Origin: Pseudomonadota bacterium
GTDB lineage: Bacteria > Pseudomonadota > Gammaproteobacteria > Burkholderiales > Burkholderiaceae_C
Direction of reading: 5' to 3'
DNA length: 64,000 bases
NCBI GenBank assembly: GCA_018241225.1
Contig: JAFEEG010000044.1
Span: 32,443 to 96,442 of the forward strand
The notes under the pieces were generated by a model. The model made no database searches. It was not told the DNA's origin and saw nothing but the letters and a program-made list of their open reading frames with translations. The first letter of the stretch is position 1. Every line of letters starts with the position of its first letter. Below are positions 35,042 through 43,869 of the stretch, one piece after another. Made by a program: the position numbers and the translations under genes.

Positions 35042-35474
35042 ATGCCCGATCAAGCGCTTCTCAGTCACCGCCAGTTGTTTGTTTGCTGGCTTGATGATGC
35101 TCGTGGGCACTGGCTGCGCCACCTCCAGCTCGACATCGACAGGCAACTGGCCCGAAGTCGTTGCGCCCGCCGACCAGATGAAGCTCGCAGGGCCGCTGCG
35201 CATCAAGGTTCCAGTGCGCGACTCGCGCGATGCACAGCCTAGCGCAACCTCGCTGCTGCGCGTGCATGTCGACAGCGAAGGGGGGGTTCGCAAGACCTCC
35301 CTGGTTGAAAGCAGCGGCAGTGCCGCCCTCGATGCCGCGGCTGCGCGCTCCCTGTTCGATGCCCGGTTCGTGCCCTACTCGTCGGGTGGAGTGCCGGTGG
35401 CCGTGACCACCGTGCTGCCGCTTCACTTCAGGGCGTCTTCGCAGTGCGCCGCGATCGGACCGTTCAACTGTTGA
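35042..35474 (+). CDS. TonB C-terminal-domain lipoprotein with probable start-proximal indel
   Basis: The readable frame is IKRFSVTASCLFAGLMMLVG then TGCATSSS, a lipoprotein signal with Cys in the lipobox. The mature part has a TonB-C-like module: LLRVHVDSEGGVRKTSLVES then SGSAALDAAAARSLFDARFV, a periplasmic fold that here would not be a real TonB because no energising membrane anchor is present. No proper start is in that frame. An ATG at 35042 reads ATG-CCC-GAT in another frame; losing one C of the CCC run would give M-P-I-K-R-F and join the two. So a one-base insertion, real or technical, is likely. Confidence 0.6.
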
Positions 35475-35492
35475 TGAAGGCAGCGCGCGCTG

Positions 35493-37355
35493 CTATTTCT
35501 CCAGCGTGAGAGATATCGAGCCCTCGATGCGGCCCAACACCAGCTTGCCCGGTGGCGTCGAAACCTCCAGTTCCGGCCGATCCGTGGCTGCCAGGTGATA
35601 CCCGGCGGGCAACTGCAAGCTCAGGCCTGACAGTGCCGACGGAGCCTTCACGGTCAGACGCAAGCGCGTGCCTTCAGGCGCCACATCCACGGCGAGCCGG
35701 TCCCGGGCAGACCAGAAGTCGCCCAATTGGTCGAGCGCGCCGAACCAGGCGCGCGTGCGCAATGCGGACACCAGGCGCTGCTCGAAATCGAGCTTGTGAT
35801 CAAGGATGTTCGGGTGGATCAGCACCACCATCATGCCGCCATAGCGAGAAAGCTGGTCGGCAAGTGCGAGCGCTGGCTGCAGCCGGTCGCCCAGACGCGG
35901 CTCTTCCTCGTCCTCGATGGTCACCGGGAATTCGAACACCCCGCTCAGGGCCGTCGCCTCCCGCCCGTAGGTCAGTTGGAATGGCAGGTGTGTGAGCGAG
36001 TTGTTCGCCGTGACTGACGAGCTGTAGCGATACCCCGTCGCTTCCAGTGCCTGCGGCAGCGCGTAGGGCGAACGCAGGTGGCCGGGACGGAAGCTGGCCA
36101 GGTGCTGCCCCGGCAGGAGATGCTCGATGAGGAACCGGCTCACGCGAAGCTCGCCAAGGATGGAGGCATTCTCCGTCACGTCCTTGCTGCGCACGAAGGG
36201 GTGGTAGCCGGGATATTGCTCGTCGCCCGTGCCCAGCGACATGCGGTTGAATGTCCTGGAGTGCGCCACGGAATGGCTGCCGACTTCCATGTGCAGGTCG
36301 CCCAGGGCCTGAAGGGATTTCTGGCTGGACTGGTCGAAGAAGATGTCGTCGTTCCAGTCGCGCACGTATTTCGTCTGGATGAAGTAGGTTGCGCGCAGCC
36401 CCTGCGACGCTTCGTAGCGCGCGTAGTCGGCGGCGTTCTTGAGCGAGCTGCCGTAGTCGATGTCGTGCGTCAAGACGACCGCCAGGTCCTTGCCCTGCGG
36501 CACGGTGTCCAGCGTGACGGCCGTGGGCTCGCCTTGCCGGTACATGGCCTTGAGCAGGCGCAGCCAGACATCGATGATTGGCTCATAGCCGTTGACGTAG
36601 CTTCGGCTGACGCCTTGCTCCCGGTTGTTGTAGCCGGTCAGGAACAGGAAGCCAGGGTCCAGGCCCAGGGCATAGGCATGTCCGGCACCGACCTGTCGCG
36701 CGGTGATCGCCGCGCTGCCATCGTCGAAACGCGCCAGCACCCCATCCGCCCCGATGTAGCCAAGGCTGCCCATGGCCAGCGCGCCTTGCGCCGGATTTGA
36801 ATACGGAATCGTCCGTTCATGCGGGTCGTCAAACGCCTGCGCCAGTCGCTGCTGCGTATCGAAGTTCATGCTGCGCCGCTCGCGCGAAGGCTGGATGTCG
36901 CGGAAGCCGAACACCAAGTTCAGGCCGCCACCTTCGACGTGGGTTCCGATCAGGGTGCCGCCGCTGGCCGGAAAATCGACCAGCGCTTTCAGTGCATCGC
37001 CATCCAGGACCTTTCCGGAGATGGTCGGATAGACCAGCACCACGCGATGACGCAGCGCCTGGCGCCAGTCACGGGTGATGCGAAATGGAACGCCGATGCT
37101 CTTCAGGCCTTGCACCAGTCCCAGCCAGGCCGAGTCGGGATCGGTCAACAGGATTGCCAGGCGGCCCGATCCACCCGTGTCGTAGTCCTGCCAGTTGGCT
37201 GGGACGGGGGCTTGGACCAGCGAATGCGTAGCGGGGCCGCTCAGGCCCGGAAATGCGGCATCGGCTCGCAGGGCCCCGTACAGGAAGTAGACGGCCACGG
37301 TCACGGCAACGATGGCCATGACGACGAGATGAATCTTCTTTTTCGGTTTACTCAC
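35493..37355 (-). CDS. Membrane-anchored polysaccharide deacetylase (NodB/CE4) family protein
   Basis: A 620-residue protein. One N-terminal transmembrane segment (VVMAIVAVTVAVYFLYGAL) anchors it. Residues about 60-270 form a flavodoxin/GATase-like region (LAILLTDPDSAWLGLVQGL). The NodB-type domain begins near residue 300: VVLTHDIDYGSSLKN holds the first Asp, and MEVGSHSVAHSRTFN holds the H-x3-H metal site. It should deacetylate an N-acetylated glycan at or outside the membrane. A beta-rich C-terminal segment follows. It starts 18 bp after the DedA-rhodanese stop, so the two form an operon. Confidence 0.82.
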   Translation of the reverse strand: MSKPKKKIHLVVMAIVAVTVAVYFLYGALRADAAFPGLSGPATHSLVQAPVPANWQDYDTGGSGRLAILLTDPDSAWLGLVQGLKSIGVPFRITRDWRQALRHRVVLVYPTISGKVLDGDALKALVDFPASGGTLIGTHVEGGGLNLVFGFRDIQPSRERRSMNFDTQQRLAQAFDDPHERTIPYSNPAQGALAMGSLGYIGADGVLARFDDGSAAITARQVGAGHAYALGLDPGFLFLTGYNNREQGVSRSYVNGYEPIIDVWLRLLKAMYRQGEPTAVTLDTVPQGKDLAVVLTHDIDYGSSLKNAADYARYEASQGLRATYFIQTKYVRDWNDDIFFDQSSQKSLQALGDLHMEVGSHSVAHSRTFNRMSLGTGDEQYPGYHPFVRSKDVTENASILGELRVSRFLIEHLLPGQHLASFRPGHLRSPYALPQALEATGYRYSSSVTANNSLTHLPFQLTYGREATALSGVFEFPVTIEDEEEPRLGDRLQPALALADQLSRYGGMMVVLIHPNILDHKLDFEQRLVSALRTRAWFGALDQLGDFWSARDRLAVDVAPEGTRLRLTVKAPSALSGLSLQLPAGYHLAATDRPELEVSTPPGKLVLGRIEGSISLTLEK

Positions 37356-37373
37356 TTACGATGGCCGAGCCGT

Positions 37374-38333
37374 TCAAGGCGCACTTGCCGCGGCACTGGT
37401 AGGTGAAGCTGCGCCAGCCGCCTCTGCCTCCATCCACGCCTGCAACCCACCGCGCAACGGCCGCACGCGCACGAACCCGTGGCGGGCCAGCACCGCAGCC
37501 GCCTTGGCAGCGGAAATCTCGTTCGGACAATCGCAATACAGCACGATCTCCCGATCGCGCGGCAACTGGTCCATCTGGTGCTCGATGCCCTGGGGGTGAA
37601 TCATCACCGCCCCCGGAATGCGGCGTGGGTCGATGGCCGCAGCGGCTTCCGAGCGCACATCGATCACCACCGGCTCCCTCTCGCCGGCCAGCAGGTCGCG
37701 CAGCTCGTGCACGCCGATGCGCTCCACGTTCAGGTCGCGCATTGCCGAGCGGCGGCGCCACCAGCGCACGCCCACGCCGATCACGATCAACGCCACCAGC
37801 AGGGCCGCGCCCACGCCGCCCGCATTGGCCATGGCGTCCAGCACGTCCTGGATCTGCTGCGAGAAGATCCAGCCCAGCGCCACGAACACTCCCGTCCACA
37901 CCAGCCCCGCGGCCGCATCGAACATGGTGAAGCGCATCAGTGGCATCTTCAGGGCGCCGGCCATGGGCGGCGCCACCACCGATACCCCCGGCACGAACTT
38001 GGCGGCCAGCAAGGACGTGCCGCCCCAGTCGGTGATCAGCGTCTCGCTGCGGCGCACGCAGGTGTCGGGCGACATCGACACCTTGCACAGCAGGCGCATC
38101 ACCCGGTAGCCAAAGCGCCGGCCGGCGTAGTACCAGGCGCCATCGCCCAGCAAATTGGCCAGCACCGCCACGGCCAGCACCGCGGCCAGCGACAATTCGC
38201 CCGCCGCAATCAGCCCACCAGCCACCACGAGCACGGCCGACGCGGGCACGGGCGCGCCCAGGCGCGCCGCCAGCGTGGCCAGGAAAACCACCGACACGCC
38301 GTGACGCGTGGCCAGTTCAAGAAGCTCGTGCAT
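37374..38333 (-). CDS. DedA (SNARE-associated) membrane protein fused to a rhodanese domain
   Basis: A 319-residue fusion. Residues 1-200 are a DedA/VTT domain with helices and the motif LAAKFVPGVSVVAPPMAGAL (DedA F-x-R-x-x-P region). After basic residues WWRRRSAM comes a rhodanese domain with the active-site Cys in IVLYCDCPNEISAAK. DedA proteins act as lipid (undecaprenyl phosphate or phospholipid) flippases/scramblases; a sulfurtransferase tail on the cytosolic side is a known but unexplained architecture in proteobacteria. The downstream deacetylase suggests a link to envelope glycan metabolism. Confidence 0.85.
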   Translation of the reverse strand: MHELLELATRHGVSVVFLATLAARLGAPVPASAVLVVAGGLIAAGELSLAAVLAVAVLANLLGDGAWYYAGRRFGYRVMRLLCKVSMSPDTCVRRSETLITDWGGTSLLAAKFVPGVSVVAPPMAGALKMPLMRFTMFDAAAGLVWTGVFVALGWIFSQQIQDVLDAMANAGGVGAALLVALIVIGVGVRWWRRRSAMRDLNVERIGVHELRDLLAGEREPVVIDVRSEAAAAIDPRRIPGAVMIHPQGIEHQMDQLPRDREIVLYCDCPNEISAAKAAAVLARHGFVRVRPLRGGLQAWMEAEAAGAASPTSAAASAP

Positions 38334-38419
38334 GGGGCGCAATTCTCGTGGATCGCGCAAGGCCTCGCAGCCCCGGGCAAATAGCAGTGTGGCGCGTTGA
38401 TGCCTTGGTTTGCAGGCGC

Positions 38420-39691
38420 CTATTCGCCGGCACAGGCGGCCGCCCGGGCGCGCAGCAATTGCTGTTCGCGGACATTGCGCGTGAGGCTGGCGGCGCGCTC
38501 GAACTCGCTTCGCGCTTCGTCCAGCCGCCCTAGGCCTTGCAGCAGGTCGGCGCGCACGGCGGCAAGCAGGTGGTAGTTCTTGAGCGTGCCTTCGGCGGCC
38601 AGCGCATCCACCAGCGGCAAGGCCGCATCCGGCCCTTGAGCACGCGAGACAGCCACCGCGCGGTTGAGCTCCACCACCGGCGAGGGCTCCACCGCGGCCA
38701 GCGATGCGTACAGCTGCGCAATGCGCTGCCAGTCGGTGTCGCCGGCCTGCAGCGCGCGCGCATGGCAAGCGGCAATGGCGGCTTGCAGCGCGTACGAGCC
38801 CAAGGCGCCGCCCAGGCCCTCGGCGCGCGCCAGGGCGGCCAGGCCGCGGCGGATCAGCAACTGGTCCCAGCGCGAACGGTCCTGCTCCATCAGCAGCACC
38901 GCGGCGCCATGCCCGTCGGTGCGCGCGGCCGAGCGCGAGGCTTGGATTTCCATTAGCGCCACCAGGCCGTGCACTTCGGCTTCGTCGGGCATCAGCTCGG
39001 CCAGCACGCGGCCCAGGCGCAGCGCCTGGGCGCACAGGGCCGGGCGCATCCAGTCGTCGCCCGCTGTGGCGGAATAGCCTTCGTTGAAGACCAGGTAGAT
39101 CACCTCCAGCACCGAGGCCAGGCGCGGCGCCAGTTCGCTGCCGCGGGGCACCTCGAAGGGCACCTTGGCGTCGCGCAGGTTGCGCTTGGCGCGCACGATG
39201 CGCTGCGCAATGGTCGGCTCGGGCAGCAGGAAGGCGCGGGCAATCTCGTCGGTCGTCAGGCCGCCCAGCACGCGCAGCGCCATGGCCAGCCGCGCCTCGC
39301 GCGTGAGCACCGGATGGCAGGCGGTGAAGATCAGCCGAAGCAGGTCGTCATCGATGTCTTCGTCGGCCGCTTCGTCGGGCGCGGGCGCTATGGGTTCGCC
39401 ACCCAGGGCTTCGATGGTGTGGGCGATTTCCTCGTGCTTGCGCACCATCATCTGGCTGCGCCGCAGCCAGTCGAGCGCGCGGTTCTTGGCCGCGGCCGTG
39501 AGCCAGGCGGCGGGGTTGTCGGGAATGCCGTCACGGGGCCACTGCTGCAGGGCAGACACCAGCGCATCCTGCGTCAGCTCCTCGGCCACGCCCACGTCGC
39601 GCACCATGCGCGCCACCACCGCGACGATGCGCGCTGACTCGATGGGCCACACGCCCGCAATGGCGCGACGCGTGGCCTCGTCGCTGCTCAT
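38420..39691 (-). CDS. RNA polymerase sigma factor, ECF42-like with C-terminal extension
   Basis: A 423-residue sigma factor. Sigma region 2 is VGVAEELTQDALVSALQQWP; region 4 is LTTDEIARAFLLPEPTIAQR. About 240 further residues form a helical, TPR-like extension rich in Leu and Ala (VYLVFNEGYSAT is the usual junction; here VIYLVFNEGYSATAGDDWMR). This is the ECF42 plan. ECF42 genes are normally linked to a DGPF/YCII-domain protein, which is absent nearby. The ATG overlaps the end of the CopD-like gene by four bases, so the two are co-translated. Confidence 0.87.
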   Translation of the reverse strand: MSSDEATRRAIAGVWPIESARIVAVVARMVRDVGVAEELTQDALVSALQQWPRDGIPDNPAAWLTAAAKNRALDWLRRSQMMVRKHEEIAHTIEALGGEPIAPAPDEAADEDIDDDLLRLIFTACHPVLTREARLAMALRVLGGLTTDEIARAFLLPEPTIAQRIVRAKRNLRDAKVPFEVPRGSELAPRLASVLEVIYLVFNEGYSATAGDDWMRPALCAQALRLGRVLAELMPDEAEVHGLVALMEIQASRSAARTDGHGAAVLLMEQDRSRWDQLLIRRGLAALARAEGLGGALGSYALQAAIAACHARALQAGDTDWQRIAQLYASLAAVEPSPVVELNRAVAVSRAQGPDAALPLVDALAAEGTLKNYHLLAAVRADLLQGLGRLDEARSEFERAASLTRNVREQQLLRARAAACAGE

Positions 39692-40158
39692 GGCAGTGCG
39701 CGGCCCACCACGGCCACGACGAACACCGCCACGCCAAGCCACAGATTGATGAACACCAGCTGCCGGATCCGGCCCAGCGCTGCGCCGGCAGCCTTCCAGT
39801 CGCCGGCAGTCACCTTCTCGGCCATCTGTGCATGGTGGCGTCGGCGGATCACGGCAAAGATGACCATCATCGCGAGGGCTATGCCGAGCATGGCGTGCAC
39901 ATGCCAGCGCACCGCGCCCATGCCGCCGGCCAACTGCACCATGGCAAAGCCGGTAGCCAGCAGCAGTACGATGGCCGCCGTCACCAAGCGAAAGAACCGG
40001 CCCAGCGCGGCGCACAGCATGCGAAGGCGCTGCAGTGGCTCCAGCGTTTCGACGGCGGCGGGCCGCACCGCGAAATGAAAGGTGGCCATGCCGCCCACCC
40101 ACAACGTGGCGGCCAGGAGGTGAAGGCAAAGAAGAATGGGCGTGGCAAGCGAAGGCAT
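39688..40158 (-). CDS. CopD-like integral membrane protein
   Basis: A 156-residue protein with four predicted helices: LLCLHLLAATLWVGGMATFH, a segment with LVTAAIVLLLATGFAMVQLA, then IALAMMVIFAVI, and the C-terminal LVFINLWLGVAVFVVAVVG. His residues occur in helices 1 and 3 (HLLAATLWVGG and WHVHAMLG), as in copper-resistance CopD-like or haem-binding DUF proteins. It overlaps the sigma factor start by ATGA. A sensing or anti-sigma role is possible from position only. Confidence 0.72.
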   Translation of the reverse strand: MPSLATPILLCLHLLAATLWVGGMATFHFAVRPAAVETLEPLQRLRMLCAALGRFFRLVTAAIVLLLATGFAMVQLAGGMGAVRWHVHAMLGIALAMMVIFAVIRRRHHAQMAEKVTAGDWKAAGAALGRIRQLVFINLWLGVAVFVVAVVGRALP

Positions 40159-40261
40159 GGTGACGAGAAAGGGATGGGGCCTGGATCATCCGTCGCCATC
40201 CATCCGTGTCAAGTAAGCTTGGCCCGCAACCGCACACATTCATCCATTCAGGAGACACGCC

Positions 40262-41245
40262 ATGCTGCACCCCCAGGCCCGCGCCTACATCGACCTGCTG
40301 GCTGCACGCGGTATGCCGCCCACGCATACGCTCTCGCCGCAGGAGGCGCGAGGCGCCTACCGCGACAGGCGCAGCTTTACCCAACCCGAGCCGCCGCATG
40401 TGGCGCGTGTCGAATCGCTGGAAGCCACCGGGCCGCACGGCGCCATTGCGCTGCGCCTCTATTCGCCGGTGACGCGCGACAAGCAGAAGGGCTTGCTGCC
40501 CGTGCTGGTGTACTACCACGGCGGCGGCTGGGTCATCGGCGACCTCGACACGCACGATACGCTGTGCCGCCAGCTGGCCACCGAGTCCGGCTGCGCCGTG
40601 GTGGCGGTCGACTACCGCATGGGGCCGGAGCATCCGTTTCCTGCCGCAGTAGACGACTGCGTGGCTGCCACGTGCTGGATCGCGCAGCAGGCGCAGGCAC
40701 TGGGCCTGGACGCCGCACGCATGGCCGTGGGCGGCGACAGCGCAGGGGGCAACCTGGCGGCCGTGGTCAGCCTGGCCATGCGCGATGCTGCCCAGGGCGA
40801 AGGGCTGCCGCACCCGATCCGGTTGCAGCTGCTGATCTACCCCGCCACCGACATGCGCCGCTGCGCCGCATCGCACAGCAGCAACGGCGACGGCTACGTG
40901 CTCACGCGCGACACCATCGGCTACTTCCACGACCACTACATGGGCGCAGGCACGGCGCAGGACATGGACTGGCGCGCCTCGCCGCTGCTGCACAAGGACC
41001 TGGGCCGACTGCCGAGCGCGCTGGTGATCACCGCCGGCTACGACCCGCTGCGCGACGAAGGCCTGCAGTACGCGCAGCGCCTGACCGAATCGGGCGTTCG
41101 TACGACCCTGGTGAACTTCGAGCGGATGATTCACGGCTTCATCCTCATGGGCAAGTTGCTGGACGAGACCGGCACGGCGGTGAGCCTGTGCGCGCTGGAG
41201 CTGCGCAAGGCGCTGAGCGCGGCCGCGACCTCGCCAGCCGTGTAA
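40262..41245 (+). CDS. Alpha/beta hydrolase, HSL-type esterase/lipase
   Basis: A 327-residue esterase of the hormone-sensitive-lipase group. The oxyanion motif is VYYHGGGWVIGDLDTHD, the nucleophile elbow is GGDSAGGNLAAV, and the acid and His are in the DPLRDEG and MIHGF stretches. Such enzymes cleave short acyl esters. It lies 14 bp before the methyltransferase gene on the same strand and is divergent from the CopD-sigma pair. Confidence 0.9.
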   Translation: MLHPQARAYIDLLAARGMPPTHTLSPQEARGAYRDRRSFTQPEPPHVARVESLEATGPHGAIALRLYSPVTRDKQKGLLPVLVYYHGGGWVIGDLDTHDTLCRQLATESGCAVVAVDYRMGPEHPFPAAVDDCVAATCWIAQQAQALGLDAARMAVGGDSAGGNLAAVVSLAMRDAAQGEGLPHPIRLQLLIYPATDMRRCAASHSSNGDGYVLTRDTIGYFHDHYMGAGTAQDMDWRASPLLHKDLGRLPSALVITAGYDPLRDEGLQYAQRLTESGVRTTLVNFERMIHGFILMGKLLDETGTAVSLCALELRKALSAAATSPAV

Positions 41246-41258
41246 GAGGGGCGCATCG

Positions 41259-41894
41259 ATGCAGGCCTACTACGCAGCGCGGGCGGCGGAGTACGACAGG
41301 ATTTACCTCAAGCCGGAGCGGCAAGCCAACCTGCGCGAGATGGAGGCGTGGATCGCACGCGCGTTCGATGGGCGGTCGGTGCTCGAGGTGGCCTGCGGCA
41401 CGGGCTACTGGACGCAGTTCTTCGCACCCGGTGCGGCCAAGGTCCTCGCCCTGGATGCCGCGAACGAGACCATGCAAATGGCGCGAGGGCGTGTTCCCGC
41501 TGGTAAGGTTCGGTTCCTGCAGGCCGATGCCTACTGCATTCCGGTGCCCCACCAACCCTTCGATGCGGCGTTTGCCGGATTCTGGTGGTCCCACATTCCG
41601 CTGGACCGGATCGATTCGTTCCTGGTCGGGCTTCATGCCGCTCTCGGGCCTGGCGCGAAAGTCGTCTTCATCGACAACCGCTTTGTCGCGGGCAGCAGCA
41701 CGCCGATCGCGCACATGGATACCGATGGGAACGCCTACCAGGATCGCCAGCTGTCGGACGGCTCGACCCACCGCGTGCTGAAGAATTTTCCTTCGCGCGA
41801 CGACCTGTTGCGAATCGCAAGCCGGTATTCGCCGTCGCCGCTCTATCGAGAGTGGCACTACTACTGGGCGCTGGAGTACGCCCTCGACAAATGA
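41259..41894 (+). CDS. Class I SAM-dependent methyltransferase
   Basis: A 211-residue enzyme. The SAM motif I is VLEVACGTGYWTQFFAPGAA, motif II ALDAANETM, and later AFAGFWWSHIPLDRIDSF. The start is YYAARAAEYDRIYLKPERQ. Acceptor unknown. It overlaps the next gene by four bases (ATGA) and follows the esterase closely. Confidence 0.88.
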   Translation: MQAYYAARAAEYDRIYLKPERQANLREMEAWIARAFDGRSVLEVACGTGYWTQFFAPGAAKVLALDAANETMQMARGRVPAGKVRFLQADAYCIPVPHQPFDAAFAGFWWSHIPLDRIDSFLVGLHAALGPGAKVVFIDNRFVAGSSTPIAHMDTDGNAYQDRQLSDGSTHRVLKNFPSRDDLLRIASRYSPSPLYREWHYYWALEYALDK

Positions 41895-42253
41895 GCCAGT
41901 CGCTCGGCCGGGCATCGCTCGTCGTGGGCGCAGCCCTGGCATGCGGTGTCGCTTTCGCGGATGTCGAGAAGAAGCCCGATGCGCCTTCTGCGGCGCAAGC
42001 AGTTGTCTACACCCGTGCCGTGGTCCGCTCCTTCTTCGAGGAAGACGGCAGGCTGTACGTGCGCCTGAGGCTCTTGCCTACCACGAAGATTCCGTTCACC
42101 ACCCAGAACTTCCTGGTGGCCGACCGGACCTTGCTCGATGGCATCGGCGAGGGCGCCTCGGTGCGCTTTACTGCCAGGCACATGGCCGGCGAGAGCACGC
42201 TCACCTCGATCGAGGTGGCCGATCCATGCAAGCGCTTTCGCAAGTGCGAATGA
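41891..42253 (+). CDS. CusF-like exported protein lacking metal-site residues
   Basis: A 120-residue secreted protein with signal MSQSLGRASLVVGAALACGV, cleaved near AFA. The mature part matches the CusF OB-fold pattern (IPFTTQNFLVADRTLLDGIG then EGASVRFTARHMAGESTLTS), but the Met and Trp copper ligands expected in the first half are missing (IPFTTQNF). It may be a structural relative and not a copper chaperone. It overlaps the methyltransferase stop and is convergent with the MDR gene, 10 bp away. Confidence 0.6.
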   Translation: MSQSLGRASLVVGAALACGVAFADVEKKPDAPSAAQAVVYTRAVVRSFFEEDGRLYVRLRLLPTTKIPFTTQNFLVADRTLLDGIGEGASVRFTARHMAGESTLTSIEVADPCKRFRKCE

Positions 42254-42263
42254 GGCACCTTGC

Positions 42264-43397
42264 CTAGCGGCTGGGATCGATGAGGTACTTGGTGCCGGTG
42301 GCGCGCTGGTTGTAGACGCCGATCACGTCCAGATCCAGCGCCTGGGCCAGCGAGATTTCCTTTGAGTAGTGGCTGGCAAAGGTGGTGGTCAGCTCCGCGG
42401 TCACGCGATCCTTGAGCTGTTGCACCGTCGCCGGCCCGGCCTTTTGCAAGAACGGAAACAGCAGCCAGCCGCCCATGCCCCAGGTCATGCCGAAGTTGCG
42501 CACGAACTCGGTGGGCCGTGTGTCCAGCCCGCCGTAGATGTAGACCTGTTTGTGCGTGGTGGAGCCGTAGCGGCTGTATTCCGTGGCCTGGCGGTTCAGG
42601 GCCGCTTCCATGCAGCCGAGGATCTGGCCGGCCAGCGGGCCGCCGCCAGTGGCGTCGAAGGCCAGGGTGGCGCCGGTGGCGACCAGCGCCTCGGTCAAGT
42701 CCTGAAAGAAGCTGGGCGCGCTGCTGACGCACACGTACCTGGCGCCCATGCCCTTGAGCAGTTCGGCCTGCTCGTTCTTGCGCACGATGTTCACCAGCGG
42801 CACGCCGTCCTTCATGCAGATGCGGTTGAGCATCTGCCCCAGGTTGGACGCTGCGGCCGTATGCACCAGCGCCTTGTGGCCCTCGCGTCGCATGGTCTCG
42901 ACCATGCCCAGCGCGGTGAGCGGGTTGACGAATGAAGACGCGCCCTGCGCCGCGGTCGCGCCCTCGGGCAGCACCAGGCACTGGGCCAGCGGCACCACGC
43001 GCCACTGCGAATACATGGCGCCGCCCAGGACCGCGACCTTCTTGCCGACCAGGGCCTGCGCCGCGGGCGACGAACCCGCTTCGACCACCGTACCTGCGCC
43101 TTCGTTGCCCACCGGCATCGACTGGTCCAGGCGCGCCGCCATGGCGCGCAGGGCCGGGCCTTGCGGCACGCGTGCGGTGACCACCGGCCGGCCGGTCGCA
43201 TCCACCGATGCCTGCGCGCCGCTCATGTCGGCCGTGCCGAACAGCAGGCCCAGGTCGGAGGGGTTGATGGGCGCGGCCTCCAGGTGCAGCAGCACCTCGT
43301 CGGCGCCGAGCGCGGGCAGAGGCGTGTCGACCAGGGAGACTTCCAGCTCGCCGCTGCTCTTGACGAGCGAGCGCAATTGCAGATTGGTACGGGTCAT
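42264..43397 (-). CDS. Zinc-type alcohol dehydrogenase-like (MDR) oxidoreductase
   Basis: A 377-residue medium-chain dehydrogenase/reductase. The start has PLPALGADEVLLHLEAAPIN then PSDLG, and the cofactor domain has LVHTAAASNLGQMLNRICMK. The motif PVGNEGAGTVVEAG is the MDR signature; the zinc ligands of alcohol dehydrogenases are absent, as in quinone/enoyl reductases. The last helix is WLLFPFLQKAGPA. Substrate unknown. Confidence 0.85.
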   Translation of the reverse strand: MTRTNLQLRSLVKSSGELEVSLVDTPLPALGADEVLLHLEAAPINPSDLGLLFGTADMSGAQASVDATGRPVVTARVPQGPALRAMAARLDQSMPVGNEGAGTVVEAGSSPAAQALVGKKVAVLGGAMYSQWRVVPLAQCLVLPEGATAAQGASSFVNPLTALGMVETMRREGHKALVHTAAASNLGQMLNRICMKDGVPLVNIVRKNEQAELLKGMGARYVCVSSAPSFFQDLTEALVATGATLAFDATGGGPLAGQILGCMEAALNRQATEYSRYGSTTHKQVYIYGGLDTRPTEFVRNFGMTWGMGGWLLFPFLQKAGPATVQQLKDRVTAELTTTFASHYSKEISLAQALDLDVIGVYNQRATGTKYLIDPSR

Positions 43398-43424
43398 GAT
43401 GAATGTGCCTTTGGGTTCAGGGTT

Positions 43425-43826
43425 TCACAGCCAGGTGCCGCCGCTGGGCATCTGGATCTGCATGTCGGGTGCGCCGCCCACGAAGAAGCCGCCGATGACG
43501 ATGCTCAGGATCGAGATGAACAGGCTGGCGAAAAGCGCCGTCCAGAAGCCCGACACCTTGAAGCCCTTGATGAACCAGGCCACCAGCAGCAGCACCAGCG
43601 CGTTGATCACCAGCAGGAACAGGCCGAAGGTAATGAGCGTGAGCGGCAGCGTCAGCACGATCAGCAGCGGCTTGACCAGCGCATTGGCCAGGCCCAGCAG
43701 CAGCGCCGAGCCGATGAGCGCGCCGGTGCTCTCGAAGCGGATGCCCTTGAACACCAGGCTGGCGATCCACAGGCACAGCCCGGTGATGGCCCAGTGAAGG
43801 AAGAAGGCGGTGGCGTCTTGCAGCAT
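43425..43826 (-). CDS. Phage-holin-family IV (YvlD-like) membrane protein
   Basis: A 133-residue inner-membrane protein with four helices, matching the Pfam 'mycobacterial 4 TMS phage holin' family: SLVFKGIRFESTGALIGSAL, LGLANALVKPLLIVLTLPLT and LFLLVINALVLLLVAWFIKG. Despite the family name this is usually a chromosomal YvlD-like protein, and no phage genes are near. It follows the NodJ-like gene on the same strand. Confidence 0.82.
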   Translation of the reverse strand: MLQDATAFFLHWAITGLCLWIASLVFKGIRFESTGALIGSALLLGLANALVKPLLIVLTLPLTLITFGLFLLVINALVLLLVAWFIKGFKVSGFWTALFASLFISILSIVIGGFFVGGAPDMQIQMPSGGTWL

Positions 43827-43869
43827 GTGGCGTTGAACCCTTTCTTGTTGTTGCCGTACGTGCGCGAGG

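Noticed and set aside
43425-43826. Phage holin suggesting a prophage
   Set aside because: The Pfam name is misleading; no lysin, tail, terminase or integrase genes are near and YvlD-like proteins are chromosomal.
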